Assembly (NCBI GenBank): GCA_027352645.1 | Contig: DAIEIL010000191.1 | Coordinates: 1 to 13,155 of the forward strand | Direction: 5' to 3' | Source: Rhodobiaceae bacterium | GTDB lineage: Bacteria; Pseudomonadota; Alphaproteobacteria; Parvibaculales; Parvibaculaceae | Length of the DNA: 13,155 nt | Shown here: piece after piece, positions 12,651 to 13,155 of the stretch | Numbering within the stretch: the stretch's first letter is position 1 | Layout of the letters: every line of letters begins with the position of its first letter | Translations under genes and position numbers: made by a program | Notes under the pieces: generated by a model | Databases searched by the model: none | What the model saw: only the letters and a program-made list of their open reading frames with translations | What the model was told of the DNA's origin: nothing

Positions 12651-13155
12651 TTACTCCGCCGCTTCCGCCAACGTCCGCTCGGCGAAAAGCCGCGAGGCGG
12701 GCGTCGTGCCGGTCACGGCATCCGTGGCGAGGATGACGGCCGCCGCCGTCCATGCAGGCTTCTCGGCCGGCCAGGCGACATTCTCGACGAACTGATAACC
12801 CATCCAGTAGGCGCCGCAATCGGCGCGCCATTGGTGCTGCCATGAAAGCAGCGCTTCCGCCTTCTGGCGTTCGCCTGCGACGAGCAGCGCCATGACGAGT
12901 TCGGCGCTTTCGGCGACCGTGACCCAGGGCTGGTCGAGCACGCAGCGGCAGCCCTTGCCCTCGGCGACGAAGATATCCCACTTGGAAGCGAGGCGGCGGC
13001 GCGCCGCTTCGCCCGTGATGACGCCGGCGAGGACGGGGTAGTACCAGTCCATCGAATAGCGCGCCTTCGACTCCCATGTGCGGTCGAAGCGGTGCGGCTT
13101 GTCGCGCAGCGCCTCGCCGAGGCGGGTGCGGGCGGCGGCCCAGTCATGCGAGGAC
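12651..13155 (-). CDS. C-terminal part of an unnamed protein, possibly alpha/alpha-toroid fold (5' end outside window)
   Basis: The frame is open from the window's right edge to a TAA at 12651-12653, about 167 codons, and 34 codons before the internal Met at 13052 also read as good protein (SSHDWAAARTRLGEALRDKP, FDRTWESKARYS), so the gene starts beyond the window. Helix-rich, Trp-rich repeats such as DQPWVTVAESAELVMALLVA, GAYWMGYQF and WPAEKPAWTAAAVILATDAV suggest an alpha/alpha toroid of the kind found in prenyltransferase/terpene-cyclase-like or six-hairpin glycosidase proteins. I cannot name the activity: catalytic residues are not identifiable from this fragment. High GC matches the core genome, unlike the stretch to its left. 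Confidence 0.7.
   Translation of the reverse strand, partial: SSHDWAAARTRLGEALRDKPHRFDRTWESKARYSMDWYYPVLAGVITGEAARRRLASKWDIFVAEGKGCRCVLDQPWVTVAESAELVMALLVAGERQKAEALLSWQHQWRADCGAYWMGYQFVENVAWPAEKPAWTAAAVILATDAVTGTTPASRLFAERTLAEAAE

Overview
The window is GC-rich (low sixties percent by eye), with tightly packed genes and NNG/NNC-biased codons. The GreB, RhlE-type helicase and CorA sequences look proteobacterial, and overall style suggests an alphaproteobacterium. The order is not resolved from the sequence, and no rRNA, tRNA, CRISPR array or transposase is visible.

Layout. Left (1-3406): greB (+) converges on a DEAD-box RNA helicase gene (-) across a perfect 12-bp bidirectional terminator. 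A 391-bp divergent gap follows, then a CorA-type metal-ion channel gene (+). Centre (3630-10404, +): a compact, probably polycistronic block for the 4-amino-4-deoxy-L-arabinose (L-Ara4N) lipid A modification pathway. Its order is UDP-glucuronate decarboxylase (ArnA C-terminal half), ArnD deformylase, a four-helix SMR-type flippase subunit (ArnE/ArnF-like), ArnC, the 10-formyltetrahydrofolate-dependent formyltransferase (ArnA N-terminal half), ArnT, and a histidine-phosphatase-fold protein. The bifunctional ArnA of enterobacteria is therefore two separate proteins at opposite ends of the block. arnB, ugd and a second SMR subunit are not in the window.

Right (10401-13155): a CheZ-like gene (-) whose stop codon overlaps that of the histidine phosphatase. 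A SAM-dependent methyltransferase gene (+) is divergent from it. Next comes a stretch of visibly lower GC (11750-12496, -) holding fragments of one or two unrecognised genes in three frames, with an (AT)5 tract at one frame break. A perfect 10-bp hairpin borders it. The 3' part of a further gene (-), perhaps an alpha/alpha-toroid protein, runs off the window's end.

How the genes work together. By established Arn biochemistry, the decarboxylase makes UDP-4-keto-pentose, an ArnB encoded elsewhere would aminate it, and the formyltransferase N-formylates it. ArnC loads the sugar on undecaprenyl phosphate, ArnD removes the formyl group, the SMR protein helps flip the carrier lipid, and ArnT transfers L-Ara4N to lipid A on the periplasmic side. 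That would lower surface negative charge and raise cationic-peptide/polymyxin resistance. The most notable points are the split ArnA with all catalytic residues kept, the missing arnB, the appended histidine phosphatase, a 14-bp tandem repeat where arnD's ribosome-binding site should be, and the frame-broken low-GC gene remnant. No wholly new system was identified with confidence.
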